A DNA stretch of 64,000 nt from Certhia americana (taxonomy: Eukaryota > Chordata > Aves > Passeriformes > Certhiidae), in assembly GCA_018697195.1 (NCBI GenBank), contig CM031864.1:26446944-26510943 (forward strand), given 5' to 3'. Within the stretch, counting starts at the first letter, position 1; each line of letters begins with the position of its first letter. Under the pieces are notes generated by a model. That model saw only the letters and a program-made list of their open reading frames with translations, was not told the DNA's origin and ran no database searches. The position numbers and the translations under genes were made by a program. Positions 1-10,649 of this stretch are shown here, piece after piece.

Positions 1-1040
1 AAAAATGATGTTTGGGCAACAGACAAATTTGGAAAACATTAATTTATGTCATAAACACAATGAATTTAAGCCACTTGGTAGAAAAAATAGCAATAAAAAT
101 AAAATTATACAACAGCTCATAGAAAAAGGCATATTTAGGAGCTCTTTCTTCTTAGCGGTTAATTTAACCCCAACAAGCAAGGTGAGGTCATTTAAATTAA
201 TAGAAACACTGTAAAATGGAAGGAAAAAAATGAGAAAATTCAGCACCAAAACCACCTCAAGAGTTATGGAACAAGTTCTGTGAGATTGCATCAGAAAAAA
301 CAGAATTTGCACCTTGGTCTATCCTCCACTTCTTATCCCTTGATGTATAGTTTCCTACATTTAAAATGTGCATTATCAAAAATGTAGGTGACCTTATATT
401 TTGGCATATATTTTCTCTACTTTCAAACAGCTGAGTAAATTGATTTTGAAAATAGTAAGAATTTGAAGATCACACAGGCCAAATCTCCCACACTTTGCTG
501 GTTTGGGAGGCCTTTCCAGACAGACCAATCATCAGTGGGTGATATAAATCAGCAGACAAGAAATCATAACTCCCCTCAACTACGAGCAAACCCCTTTTTT
601 CAGGGGATTCAGCCTTAATCATGTTCACATCATGTCTGCAAGAGGAGACTGCAGTGCAGGAAAGGCAGCAGGAATGGAAAATCAAAAGGAAAACACTGCC
701 ACAGTCACGTGGATAAAACCAACCAGATGTTCGGGTTTTAGTGATATTAAATTCTGTCACTGCTAAGAAATAGCAAATGAAAGACTGTGATAGAAAGAAG
801 ATGGAAAGTTGCTGCCAGACACCCACCCATCTGCTTTCTCCCTGCCCCTCCTCAACAAGATAGGAAAGAGAATTTCATGGGAAAGCTCAAGATAATGACA
901 GGGAGATCATTCCACCATTACTGTTATGGCAAACCAGACTGGACTTGGGTAAACAATTTAATTTATTGCCAAGTAAAATGTTAATACACAGTAGGATAGT
1001 GAGGAATTAAAATAAATCTAAAACCATCTTCCCCTCCCTC
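1..1040. other. AT-rich unique sequence, no gene seen
   Basis: Mixed AT-rich sequence with only short open frames in all six frames and no recognisable domain. I see no repeat family here. The small frames overlap on both strands, as expected by chance. Confidence 0.5.
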
Positions 1041-1049
1041 TCCTTTCTT

Positions 1050-1248
1050 CCCAGGATTGAGGAGGAACTTCTTCCCTGAGCAGTGACCAAGCACTGGAAC
1101 AGAGACCACAGAGGGTGTGGAGTATCCTCACTGGGGATATTGCAGAGCCATCTGGACACAACCTTGTGCCCTGTGCTCTAGGATGGTCCTGCTGGAGCAG
1201 GGAGGTGGTGCCAGATCAGCCTGACCCATCCTGGGATTCTGGGATTTA
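1050..1248 (+). mobile_element. CR1 LINE 3' fragment
   Basis: The sequence follows the CR1 3' region in order: the 'ggaggaacttcttccctgag' segment, an 'actggaacag' segment, the 'gtgccctgtgctctaggatg' block, then a terminal 'ctgggattctgggatt' tail. That tail is the short tandem repeat that ends avian CR1 elements and sets the plus orientation. The element is 5'-truncated, as nearly all genomic CR1 copies are. It belongs to the same subfamily as the minus-strand copy at 9662-10120, which shares the 'gtgccctgtgctctgggatg' type block. Confidence 0.85.
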
Positions 1249-1309
1249 CTCCCAACTGTTTTATCTCCTCCTGTATGGGAAACAAGGGTGGTGGTCAGTC
1301 CATAACACT

Positions 1310-1870
1310 TTAACTCTGTTCTGCATCCAAACACTTGTCTCCTGCACCAGCTTGATGTTCTTCCCATGGGATACACTCCTTCAGGAACAGACTTCTTCCA
1401 GCCAAAGGTCCTTCCAGAAAACCTGTTCCTGTTTGGGCTCCTGGACAGGCTGCAGCTTCCGTCAGGACACATCCCTCTGATGGACTACTCCAGGGGCTGC
1501 AGGTGGATCTCTGCATCCCTGGGGACCTCCAGAGCTTAAAGGGCACAGCTACCTCCCCATGGGAGGGGGAATCTCAGCTCTGTCATCTGGAGCAGTTCCT
1601 GCCTCTCTTCCTTGCCCTGGGTGTCTGCAGAGCTCCCTCTTTCACATTTCCTTATTTACACATCAAGTAAGTAATCTCAGAAGTGTCCCCAGTGTCACCA
1701 GCTTGGCTTTGGCCAGGGGCGTGTCCTTATACGTGGCTGGAATGAGCTGTGTCCATCATGGGGTATCTCTGATCTCCTCACAAAGCAGACCCCCAGCTGC
1801 TCAAACCTTGTTATACCATCCCAAGAAAGTGCCACAGCCAGTATCATCAGCACTTGTGAATTTATTCTTA
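1310..1870. repeat. Degenerate interspersed-repeat-like segment
   Basis: This stretch is richer in G+C than its surroundings and directly follows a CR1. Parts of it (for example around 1540-1800) resemble, from memory, a widely dispersed songbird repeat of possible LTR origin, including the order of a 'ttggctttggccag' block and an 'aaaccttgttatacc' block. I cannot define its ends, orientation or a target-site duplication. Open frames of 112-121 codons on opposite strands overlap here and show no known domain, so I do not call a gene. Confidence 0.3.
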
Positions 1871-1899
1871 GTCTCAAGCTACTTCATTTTTTTTTAACT

Positions 1900-2590
1900 G
1901 AAACCTGGCCTTGTTGTCTCCATAAAAGAATACAGACATAATTTTGGTTTAAAGTGCACTTCTGTCCCCCAGGGCAACAGATGAAAGTTGGAAAATGTGA
2001 ATCTTAACAGATCAAACAGCAGAAGTAAATTAAAATGGAATAATTTGCTGCTTTCTGAGCATATGGCCATAAAGCAAGTCTCACAAATAATGGCTGTTTT
2101 CCATTAGCCCTAAAGCACCCCAATAGTCAAGATAAAGCCCCACAATGTTATGTCCATGACATTCTGCAGTTTCACACTCATTAAGTATTTCTGGACAGCA
2201 GTGTGATTTTATTTCAGGAGCAGGGAAGAACTCATGGAAAAGCAACTCTGATAAACCCACGAACTCCAAGAACACTCTCCCCAAGACCTATTTGCATTTG
2301 ATACTGAATTCACCAGCAACAAGCAGTCAGGAATATTGGAATTTATGTTGTGTTAACTCTTACAGAATGCATTCGAATATTTAGATCAGACTTTGCAGGG
2401 GCTAAACAAGGACAGATGCAAAGCATTGAGACATTTTCAGTACATTCTGTCTGCCTTAGTTGTCACCTAGCTCCATTTCCTGTGCAATACCACATGAAAA
2501 ATGCCCACACTACATCTCATTGAGGAGCATAACACAGTTAACAGCAAACATAACAGGGCCTGAAAATAAGAATTTAAACCATTTCAGTAT
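1900..2590. other. Unique AT-rich sequence, nothing recognised
   Basis: No repeat, convincing splice site pair or long frame is visible. It separates the 1.3-1.9 kb repeat-like segment from the CR1 pair at 2.6 kb. Confidence 0.4.
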
Positions 2591-2597
2591 GGAATCC

Positions 2598-2693
2598 CAA
2601 TCCCTGGAAGTGTTCAACGCCAGGTTGAAGCAACCTGGTCTAGTGGAAGGTGTCCCTGCCCATGGCAGGGAGTGGAATAGGATGATCCTTGGT
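2598..2693 (+). mobile_element. CR1 LINE 3' fragment, first of a tail-to-tail pair
   Basis: It reads 'atccctggaagtgttcaacg', then 'ctagtggaaggtgtccctgc', 'ccatggcagggagtgg' and 'aggatgatccttggt', the standard order of CR1 approaching its 3' end on the plus strand. The final 'ccaaccc...attctgtg' tail is missing, because the sequence switches directly to a minus-strand CR1 piece at about 2694. Confidence 0.8.
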
Positions 2694-2752
2694 CCAACCT
2701 GGCCTTGAGCAACTCCAGGGGTGAGGCAGCCACATTTTCTGGGCAACTATTT
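2694..2752 (-). mobile_element. CR1 LINE fragment, second of a tail-to-tail pair
   Basis: It reads 'ccaacctggccttgagcaac', 'tccaggggtgaggcagccac' and 'ttctgggcaact', which is the reverse complement of the CR1 segment preceding the tail. It abuts the plus-strand fragment with no unique sequence between them. Confidence 0.75.
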
Positions 2753-2777
2753 CTGACCAAGCAGAATGAATTAAAAA

Positions 2778-2962
2778 ACTTTTTCTTTCTTTTTCTTTTT
2801 CTTTTTCTTTTTCTTTTTCTTTTTCTTTTTCTTTTTCCCCCTTTTCCCCTTCTCCCCTCGGCCCCCCTTCCGTCCTTCTTTTGGTGTTTTCCTTTTTTTT
2901 TGCTCCTTCTTTTTTATTTTTTTTCCATTATGTTTTTCTTTTTGTTGTTTCTTTTTTTCCCA
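2778..2962. repeat. Pyrimidine-rich tract with (TTTTTC)n core
   Basis: A TTTTTC microsatellite occupies about 2780-2836 and runs into an irregular T/C-only stretch to about 2962. It starts beside the CR1 pair. The frames reading poly-Phe/Leu or poly-Lys through it are artefacts of the low complexity. Confidence 0.95.
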
Positions 2963-3510
2963 TGACTGTACAATTTCTCTTTGAGGCAAAAATGTGATAA
3001 GTATTATAAACCCACATGACCCCTGAAGCTGGAATTTCAGAGATATGTAAATATGTGAAGCATTATCATTACAACATCACAAGAGAAAGTAGTTGAAACC
3101 TCTGATGAATAGCTGAAGGGATGTGTAGCCACGGCCCTTCCCCAAAACACTCTGCTTCTAATGGATTTTATAGCACTGTGCATTTTAAATCTGTCAGGGA
3201 TAACTGTGCGCTTTAGCTTTGGAAAATGGCAAACCCCCAAAAGCTGAGTGGCTTCATGTGCATTCATGTACAAACCAGCCAGGATTGATTGGACATCTGG
3301 GGGATGGGAGAAGGTGGGATTTGCTCACAGGCTGCGAATTCCAGGTGCAGAAATTTAGAGTCAGGTAGCCAGAATTTATAGATAAACTGTTGGGAAACTG
3401 TCAAAAGAGTCTTACAGCCATTTAATTATAAAGGGAATGCTTGATATCGTTCTTGCTATAAGTTCCCCCTATCCACTCTAATTTATAAATGGCAAAACAG
3501 TGGTAGAGAA
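2963..3510. other. Unique sequence, nothing recognised
   Basis: Mixed-composition sequence with no repeat family or convincing exon that I can see. Confidence 0.4.
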
Positions 3511-3514
3511 TTCC

Positions 3515-3646
3515 AAAATTCCAGAATCACTAAGGTTGGTAAAGTCTTCTAAGATTAAATCCAGTTGTCAAAACAGCATCAACACCATGTTCACCACTAA
3601 TCTATGTCCCCAAATGCCACATACACAGGTTTTTTTAACAATTCCA
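3515..3646 (-). mobile_element. CR1 LINE 3' part, split by an LTR
   Basis: On the plus strand it starts with the reversed CR1 tail ('ccagaatcactaaggttggt') and runs through 'tatgtccccaaatgccacat' and 'acacaggttttttt'. It stops at the 6-bp ATTCCA that flanks the solo LTR. The same CR1 resumes beyond the LTR at 4348 with 'attccagggatggtgactcc'. So the retroviral element inserted into an existing CR1. Confidence 0.85.
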
Positions 3647-4065
3647 TGTTGCGGCCAAGGTTATTTTCTACATGTTTTACACTTCTGTTATTGGTTGGTT
3701 TATTCCATGTTCCCCTAATCCTCTCCCCAGTTGGCTCGCCCCAACATTGTATTCACCCCGGTTCTCTCCCTATATGGAAATTCCCCTCCTCTCATTCCAG
3801 CACTTTCAGTGTCAATCCACCTAGCCCTACCCATATTTCCAGAACCCTCCATGCCAATCCTTCCCTCGTCCAATCCTGAACACGTTCCACCCCCTGGGTG
3901 TTCCTGGGTGTCTCCCTTCCCTCGACGTCCCATTGGTACATGTGACCTTCCTTCTCCTCCCCCCTTACACCACTGGCCCCAGGGACCCTGGGGTGATCCC
4001 CCTACTCCTCCCCTGTACCCCTACCATTGGTTGAATGATTGTATCCTCCCCTTTGTGTACCCCAC

Positions 4066-4072
4066 TATAAAA
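4066..4072 (+). promoter_or_regulatory. LTR TATA box
   Basis: TATAAAA lies at the expected place in the 3641-4353 LTR, about 40 bp downstream of an inverted CCAAT box and about 63 bp before the AATAAA. It could still start transcription of flanking DNA; nothing here shows that it does. Confidence 0.7.
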
Positions 4073-4134
4073 CCCTATGCACAGTAGTGCTCGGGGTCAC
4101 GCTCTTCGGTGTCTCCTTCAGCTGTGCCTCCTAC

Positions 4135-4140
4135 AATAAA
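4135..4140 (+). terminator. LTR poly(A) signal
   Basis: AATAAA in 'ctacaataaagctgctgg' marks the R/U5 side of the plus-strand solo LTR. Confidence 0.7.
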
Positions 4141-4347
4141 GCTGCTGGAACCTCACCTAGGAGTGGCCTCCCCTTTTCTCCTCTACCCAACCTCGATGTG
4201 GTGGGTGGATTCTGTGTTATCGGTGAGCGTCCTGCTCGTCAGGTTCCACCTGAGGCACAAACATTGCCCAGGTGGTTCCCCACTCTCGGCGTGGCATCCC
4301 CAGAGGAATCTGACCCCTAGCTAGCCGGACTCCGGTGGGCCGCATCA

Positions 4348-4492
4348 ATTCCAGGGATGGTGACTCCACCGCTGCCTTGGGCAACCTGTGCCAGTGCCTG
4401 ACCACCCTTTCCATGAAGACATTTTTCTTAATTTCCAATTTAAACCTCTTCTGGTGCAATTTGAGAACATTTCCCATCATCCTTGCGAACGA
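4348..4492 (-). mobile_element. CR1 LINE, continuation beyond the nested LTR
   Basis: After the second ATTCCA the CR1 continues in register: 'gggatggtgactccaccgct', 'gggcaacctgtgccagtgcc', 'tgaccaccctttccatgaag', then 'tttaaacctcttctggtgca'. The join with 3515-3646 is exact apart from the 6-bp duplication, so the empty site can be inferred. Confidence 0.85.
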
Positions 4493-4499
4493 CAAAATG

Positions 4500-5150
4500 G
4501 TAAATATGAAAGCAAGGACTAGCTTAAAAAACTGGGACTGCTTTCACTTGTTACTTCCTTTCCTTTTGATTTCATGGGAGTGGTTGGATACCTCGGGCAG
4601 GCCAAGATCTCATAATCCACAAATGCTTAATTATTAAATGTGAAACTTTAGCTTAAAGGCTCTGATTAACTTGTGCAAGTTGGTGTCACACAAGATACAC
4701 ACATTCAAATTTTGGAAGTTAAGTAAATTAACTGAATTATAAAAAAAATTCAACTGTTAAATTAATTGAATAATTTTTTTAAAAAAAATCACTGTCAAGA
4801 ACAATCAAAGAACAAACAAAAAATTCTCTCTCCTTGAGCTAAATAAACCACAGCTCAAGTGAGACCTTACCCACTAACCCCATATTTGGTGTCCCTTAAC
4901 CAAAACAAATTTGATGTATGAAATAAAGAAGAGAAATGAGAATAATTAATGGGAGTGTGAAATTATAAATGATGGTGATCCTAAAGAAATCTCTAAAGAA
5001 CAGTTAGAAAATGAGTCTGTTGGGAAAAGCATTGTAGAAAACGAGTGATAGGAAATTCCTTCTAGGGTGCTTCTAGTCTCACTGACATAATGGCTGTACC
5101 ATGTGCAGCTCAGTCTAACATCCTGAACTTAGAATTCTTCTGGAAACAAG
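4500..5150. other. Unique AT-rich sequence
   Basis: Low-G+C sequence with short A and T runs and no recognised repeat or gene. Confidence 0.4.
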
Positions 5151-5214
5151 ACAGGTCTCCAAGCTTTTCCATAAAAAAAAAATAAAAAAATTCTCTCAAC
5201 AAAACCCAAAAAAG

Positions 5215-5468
5215 TTTGGCCTGGAGCTGTGCCGGGGAACGTTTAGGCTGGATCTCAGGGAAAGGCTCTTGCCCCAGAGGGTGGACAGTCACTGAACTGG
5301 TACCCAGGGAGTGGTTCCAGCCCTAAGGCTGCCAGAGCTCCAGGAATGTTTGCACAAAGCTCCCAGGGATGCACAGGGTGGGATTGTTGGGGTGTCTGTG
5401 CAGAGCCAGGAGTTGGGCTGGATGATCCTTGTGGTCCCTTCCAATTCAGGATATTCTGTGATTCTGTG
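5215..5468 (+). mobile_element. CR1 LINE 3' fragment
   Basis: The order is 'gtttaggctggatctcaggg', 'cttgccccagagggtggaca', 'aaggctgccagagctccagg', 'gatgcacagggtgggattgt', 'ggctggatgatccttgtggt', then the tail 'ttctgtgattctgtg'. It is the same subfamily as 44166-44373 (plus) and 53963-54095 (minus), which share the 'ctgccagagctccagga' and 'gggatgcacagggtgggatt' type blocks. Confidence 0.9.
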
Positions 5469-5469
5469 C

Positions 5470-8400
5470 AAGAAAAAAATCCATTTTAAGATGTTGAATT
5501 TTAATTCTGCAACTTGTGCATCTGCCTTGATCACTATCACGTCAGCAAAACTTATTATAACAGGAACCCACTAATTGTCTGAAGAACTCATTACAAAGAA
5601 ATTCCTGTTCTGTTGAAATTTTGAATGCAAACTTTTCCCAAAAATTTTTTCTAAAAAAAGTCAAAGTGTCAAAACAAACTGCCTTTCACATGAACTTTCT
5701 TTAAATATATTCTTTTATTTTTCTCCTATTCAAATACAGTAGATGCTTGGAAGTGAGAGGAAAGGCTTGGAAAGACAACTCCTAAGGTGTGAAGGTGAAT
5801 AACAGAATTTACATTTCCCTGCATAAGATTTCTGCCCTAGTTCTGTTCCCCACACGTCTCCACAAGTGACACTAATTTTTATGATCAACACTCTCTGGCT
5901 GTAGCTTTTATTAAGGTTATGTCAAGCCTTGCATGTGGCTGAATTTTATTTTATTATGAAAAAATGATAAAGCTCTTTTGGCTTGAGTAAATGAAAGAGG
6001 TTCAAGGTAATTATTAGTAGGCACTGGGTGAGAAGCATCAAAGATTGCCATGGCACCGTGTTAGTTTTCTTCAAACATAGCTGGGAATAGCCAAGAGCTC
6101 AGCTGGAAAAAAGGCAAAATGGATAATAATAGAAATTATTTTTTAAAAATTTAAAACATTGAAAAATAAGTCCAAAGAAAGACTCGCTGAAAGGTTTAGT
6201 GATTCAGTTGTGAGTCTAATTATATACCTCTGCCCTCTTGCACTCTGTAAACACCTTTGTCTCTGGAGGGCAATCCTCATTCTGCAGAACTTTGGAATCT
6301 GTTAAAATCCCAGATATTGTCAAACTGGATAAGCTTGTTTTGGCGTAATTGTGAGTGTGAATGTTATGTTACAACAGCAATTCCAGTTGATGGCTCCATC
6401 AACTTTGTGTTTTATAAGTTTAAGCCAATTATCTTTGGATTCGCACTTAGAAAAGGAGGAAATTGAAGCTGCAGTAATTCTTAGGTCCTTAAGATTCCCC
6501 AAGTTGTGTTTTATCCTGTGCTGGTTGCAAGGCTTTTTTATTTCTAGGGAAGGGAATTTGATCAGAGGTTGATTTGAATGTGAACTCCAGAAGGTATTTT
6601 TTGGGAAGTGAAATAATTTTGAATAATTACCTCTTATGCCAGGGTTGTCAAATCTGGATGTGATAGAGGCTCCTCTTCTGTTCCATAATTTTTTTGTGCA
6701 CTGAGGGACTGAAATGGTCAGAGTCTGGCACATTTTCCTTAAAGAACAATGTGGGGTTTTTTAAATATTTTTTCATCTTTCAACAAGTCTATTTAAAGAG
6801 GTTTATTTTTGTAAAAGACAGAAAAAGCACCTTAAATTGAAAAAATTACAAAAACATGGAAAGGAGGATTTATGAAATTATTGCAATTCATCACAGAATA
6901 ATGTGCTACCACAGAAGTAATAAACACAGACCAACTGAAGTTCATGGAATTGCTGCTGCTCCTGCATTCCAGATGGATGAGTCGTTCTCTCCAAGATCCC
7001 AGAGAGGGAACTGGGGCTATGGAAACAGCAGGGGTCAAATCACTCAGGTGGGGCCTTCCTATTTTTTATATAATAACTGAAATTAAGAAATAATCGTTTG
7101 TTTTGAAGGCTTTTCCTGTGTCCTAGGCTTCAGTCAAGGTGATTGGCACTGAAAAGCAAAGGACTTCTGCCCCACCAACTGAGAGGAAGAGTCATTTTGG
7201 AGCAGCAGGACAATAAAAACGAGGTAATGGGCCAAGCTGGAAATTGGGGATTCCCCAATTATATGGGGAAAAATAATCACCAAACTCCAGGTGCCCTAAG
7301 GCTCTGTGGAGATACCCAAAGTCAATGGGCAAGGCTAGACAGCCCCTGTAGCTCCCTCCAAAATTACTTTCTTGGTCTTAATGATCTTTATCAACTCATG
7401 AAAACCAGTCCTGTAAAGGCACCACATTTTCTTTCATTAAAGCTAAAACACAAGGAGAGAAAATTTAATCAATTGTCTGTCTAAAGATTCCATCTCTGTT
7501 TCTCAAGTGCTGGAAGTACAAGCAGTAAGAATAGAGGGATCAGATTTTCCCTCTGTCTCTGGAATGCCTGCCTGGGGAAGGAATAGAGAACAAGACAGGG
7601 AGAATAGAAAACAGAGACTAATCTCAAAAATAAAATATTAATCTGGCAATACAGGTTCAAACCTTACTAGCATGCCCTAACTTGGCATTTGACACTCCAT
7701 AACTGTTGTTGTTCCTTTGTGCTAATTTTATTTATGGTTTGAGTCCGATGCTCCCCTCATTCTGTGCAGCACCTGCTTTATAACTCAGCTCCTCACTCTC
7801 AGGGAAAAGAGAGAGGATGAGTTTTAAAAGCCAAATTTTAAATGCCAAAAAAAATTAACATACAAATGGGAGCAGATGTTGCTTTCATAAAGGTTCACAG
7901 CACACACACAAAAAATTCCATGCTAAACACTTCAGAGGGTTTAATCTCTCTACTATCACTTCCACCTCTCCTTTTTTTAAATTGGAAATAATTTTAAATA
8001 CATTTCAGGATTTCAGGATAGATGGTCATCAGTTTGGTAGTCTGAGTCTATCTTTTCTTTCAATCTATTTGCTCCCAAAGAACAAACCCAATTCCTACCT
8101 GAGGTATGTTCTAGTCCAGGGTCATGGAACAGGTTATTCCTAGGGACCACAACAAGTTTCCAGCTTAATTCCATGTGCAATGGCAACATTCTTCTCTCTC
8201 AATATTTAAGTCCAAACAACAAAGTGGGAAGCTTTTAAGAGAAGTACCAGCTGATCCAGTATATCTTTGGTCCCCAAATTTTAACCTAAACTGAAGTTTT
8301 TTTCCTTTACCTATAAACAAATTGGAGAACACATCACTTCTCTTCCCTTAATGACGGGTGATTGGATTTTCCAGCTCCTGCTGACATGGCATCCCTATGA

Positions 8401-9420
8401 ACCAGACTCACATTCCTGTAGGATTTCCTGTGGAAATCAGCAGATAAATAATTAAACATGTTTGCATTGTAGAAGTTAATGAAAGCAAATCAGGCAGCAA
8501 TCCTGAGCATAGAACTGGGGCAGGATTTTGTCTTTTAATCATTGTGAACAGAAAGGAAACAGAGAGAAAGGCACCAGAGAAAGAGCTCAAAGTTAATTAA
8601 GATACACAACCTTCTGGTGTTTCCAAATTACATATTGACCTGGGGCAAATTTCCAGTATGTTCTGTAAACACAGGCTTACAGAGGGTTTGTTCCTTTAAA
8701 ATCATACAGAAAGGCTTTTTTTTTTCTTTTTCCTTTGCCCTAGCTGAGTCATTTAAATAGGTAGGATTCTGCATTTTGTTATTTACCAAGCTTATTTATA
8801 ATCTTCTCTCACCAGTTCATCTAGAAATTGTTGGGGTTTTTTTCCCTGCTGAAAATGAACTAGTTTCTAAACTTCTCACATAAAGGAAGGTGGCTTTGGA
8901 AACCATAAAAACACAGCTGCACATGACAGACTTCTCTGTAGCTCTATGATAGAGGTGCTTAAAAGGTATTAATTTCTTTATCACTTTATACACTCCAGAT
9001 TTCTGAACTTTCACTGTGACGTTTCCTAAAGATCATGTTCCTCAAACCCTTCTACCATCAATCACTTCCAAAATCAGCTGTTAGAAATTCCCAAAGAGGA
9101 ATTTATATCTTCTCAGGGAAATGTGTCCCAGGGAAGTTGAGTTCATCAGGACTCTGGTGTTTTTAAGACTCCTCTCTTGGGTTCTGCCTGAGATGTATTC
9201 CTCTAATTCCAGACTGAAATGTCCTTGTTTGCTGTCCAATGGGGATATTCCATAACTCAAAATATCCATAAAACTATCCAGGAAAAATAAACGGAAATTT
9301 ACAGAAGTTATTTTCTTTGTGTGGAAACAGTTCTATCAAAAGGAAGTATTGTTGTATATAACTAGAACAGTGACTCAGTTTGCTTCTGGCATGAATAGAA
9401 ACAGCAACACACAGCAAATT
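5470..9420. other. About 4 kb of unique AT-rich sequence
   Basis: No CR1, LTR or microsatellite is evident over almost 4 kb. Open frames stay below 140 codons, overlap on both strands, and show no domain or organised splice sites that I can support. It is ordinary intergenic or intronic sequence as far as I can see. Confidence 0.5.
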
Positions 9421-9424
9421 AATC

Positions 9425-9480
9425 TCATGGAATATTCTAAGGTGGAAGGGACCTACAATAATCACTGAGTCTCACTCTTC
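9425..9480 (-). mobile_element. CR1 LINE tail fragment, left arm of an inverted pair
   Basis: 'catggaatattctaaggtgg' followed by 'aagggacctacaataatcac' is a reversed CR1 3' end. A plus-strand CR1 tail lies 35 bp to the right at 9515-9577, so both tails face outward. Confidence 0.7.
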
Positions 9481-9514
9481 ACAGAATGGTGCATATGGGC
9501 ATCAATCACTCCTT

Positions 9515-9577
9515 CCAGTTGGACCAAGATGAATTTTTAGGTCCCTTCCAGCCCAAATCATTCTGTGAATCTATGAA
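9515..9577 (+). mobile_element. CR1 LINE tail fragment, right arm of an inverted pair
   Basis: 'taggtcccttccagcccaaa' followed by 'tcattctgtgaatctatgaa' is a CR1 3' end in plus orientation. Together with 9425-9480 it makes an imperfect inverted repeat. Confidence 0.75.
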
Positions 9578-9661
9578 ACAAGCCCAGAGCTCTTTCTGAT
9601 CACCAAAACCAACTATTGAAACAATCTTAAAGTCTTTTTGTTAGACAATTCCAAACACATT

Positions 9662-10120
9662 ATTATAAAATGCCAGGATGGGTCAGGCTGGAAGGACCCA
9701 CAGTGATTCCTCTGGTGCCACCTCCCTGCTCCAGCAGGGCCATCCCAGAGCACAGGGCACAGGAGCGTGTCTGGAGGGCTCTGGAACATCCCCAGGAAGG
9801 AGACTCCAGGGCTGGGCAGCGCCCAGGGCAGAAGCTCTGCCTCCTGTGCAGGGGGAATTGCTGGGCTCAGTCCCTGCCCGTGGCTCTGGTGCCATTGCTG
9901 GGCCCCAGAGCAGAACCTGGGCCCTGCTCTGCCCCTCCCTGCAGACAGGGACACCCAGGGCTGAGGGCTCCTCTCAACTGGGGCTCCTCTCCAGGCTGAG
10001 CAGCCCCAGCTCCCTCAGCCTGTCCTGGGCACAGAGATGCTCCAAGCCCTTCCTCAGCTCTGCAGCCTCTGCTGGCCCTGCTCCAGGAGCTCCCTGTCCC
10101 TGCTCCAGTTTGGGAATCAT
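9662..10120 (-). mobile_element. CR1 LINE 3' fragment, about 460 bp, G+C-rich
   Basis: It opens with the reversed tail region ('caggatgggtcaggctggaa') and runs back through CR1 blocks such as 'caggctgagcagccccagct' and 'ccctcagcctgtcctgggca'. The G+C content is far above the flanks. The overlapping frames on both strands (up to 169 codons) come from the absence of stop codons in G+C-rich CR1 sequence and have no meaning as genes. Confidence 0.9.
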
Positions 10121-10229
10121 TATGAGCCAGGTTTATTTAACCCTTCAGACTGAATTTTTCACCATGATGATACCTTCTGGCGGCTGACCAGGAACAGAGA
10201 CTAGACAGAGCAAAAGGATAAAGTAGGGA

Positions 10230-10235
10230 TTTATT
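10230..10235 (-). terminator. LTR poly(A) signal, minus strand
   Basis: TTTATT on the plus strand, hence AATAAA on the minus strand, sits about 137 bp beyond the TATA box of the minus-oriented LTR. Confidence 0.6.
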
Positions 10236-10371
10236 AAAAGGCCTCAATGGGTACATCTGGGTCACACAAGAGCCCAGCTGCTCACACAAGAGCTCACACA
10301 AGAGCCCAGCTACACCCAAGATGCACCTCAAAATGGTCACAAAATGGACAACTGATCACCTGGTCTCATAC

Positions 10372-10378
10372 TTTTATA
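10372..10378 (-). promoter_or_regulatory. LTR TATA box, minus strand
   Basis: The minus strand reads cTTATAAAAg here, a good TATA box in the correct position relative to the AATAAA of this LTR. Confidence 0.6.
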
Positions 10379-10649
10379 AGTTCTGGTCCATTAGCATATT
10401 TGAGCCAGTTGTCCGACCATAGCTCCAGGTTATGAAGCTCCATCCTCCTTGTTTTTTCTTTTCACTTCACCTTTGTTTTTGTTCTTGGGCCTGAAAGTTG
10501 TCCTTGGTATCAAACTAGAGAAGGAATTGTTTTGTCTATCTGCTCTGAAAAGATATGAAATATGAAACCTTAATGTGAAACCTAAAACTATCCATTAAAA
10601 CAGCACAGAATCTAAAAAATATAAAAGCTAAAACCTAAGGCATCAATGA

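Larger units (their letters stand above)
3647..4347 (+). mobile_element. Solo LTR of an endogenous retrovirus, 6-bp target-site duplication
   Basis: A 701-bp element begins TGTTGCGGCC and ends GGCCGCATCA, a near-perfect terminal inverted repeat with TG...CA ends. ATTCCA flanks both sides (3641-3646 and 4348-4353). Inverted CCAAT boxes (ccattgg) occur near 3930 and 4023, a TATA box (TATAAAA) at 4066-4072, and a poly(A) signal AATAAA at 4135-4140 about 65 bp after the TATA box. These define U3, R and U5 in plus orientation. No internal retroviral region or second LTR is present, so it is a solo LTR left by recombination. A 6-bp duplication is typical of class II (ERVK / beta- and alpharetrovirus-like) elements. 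Several 70-118 codon frames inside it are incidental. Confidence 0.9.
10168..10645 (-). mobile_element. Solo LTR of an endogenous retrovirus, minus strand, 4-bp target-site duplication
   Basis: A 478-bp element has TGAT...ATCA ends: TGATACCTTC on the left and, read inward on the other strand, TGATGCCTTA on the right. It is flanked by ATGA on both sides (10164-10167 and 10646-10649). Read on the minus strand it has a TATA box (complement of 10372-10378) followed about 140 bp later by AATAAA (complement of 10230-10235), giving U3-R-U5 in minus orientation. A short tandem array of 'cacacaagag(c)' units lies at about 10262-10312. A 4-bp duplication is typical of class I (gammaretrovirus-like) elements. 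No internal region is present. Confidence 0.85.

Noticed and set aside
9678..10187. 169-codon plus-strand frame, the longest in the window, with long frames on the other strand too
   Set aside because: Almost all of it lies inside a minus-strand CR1 3' fragment. G+C-rich CR1 sequence has few stops in several frames at once, and the peptide is not the CR1 reverse transcriptase.
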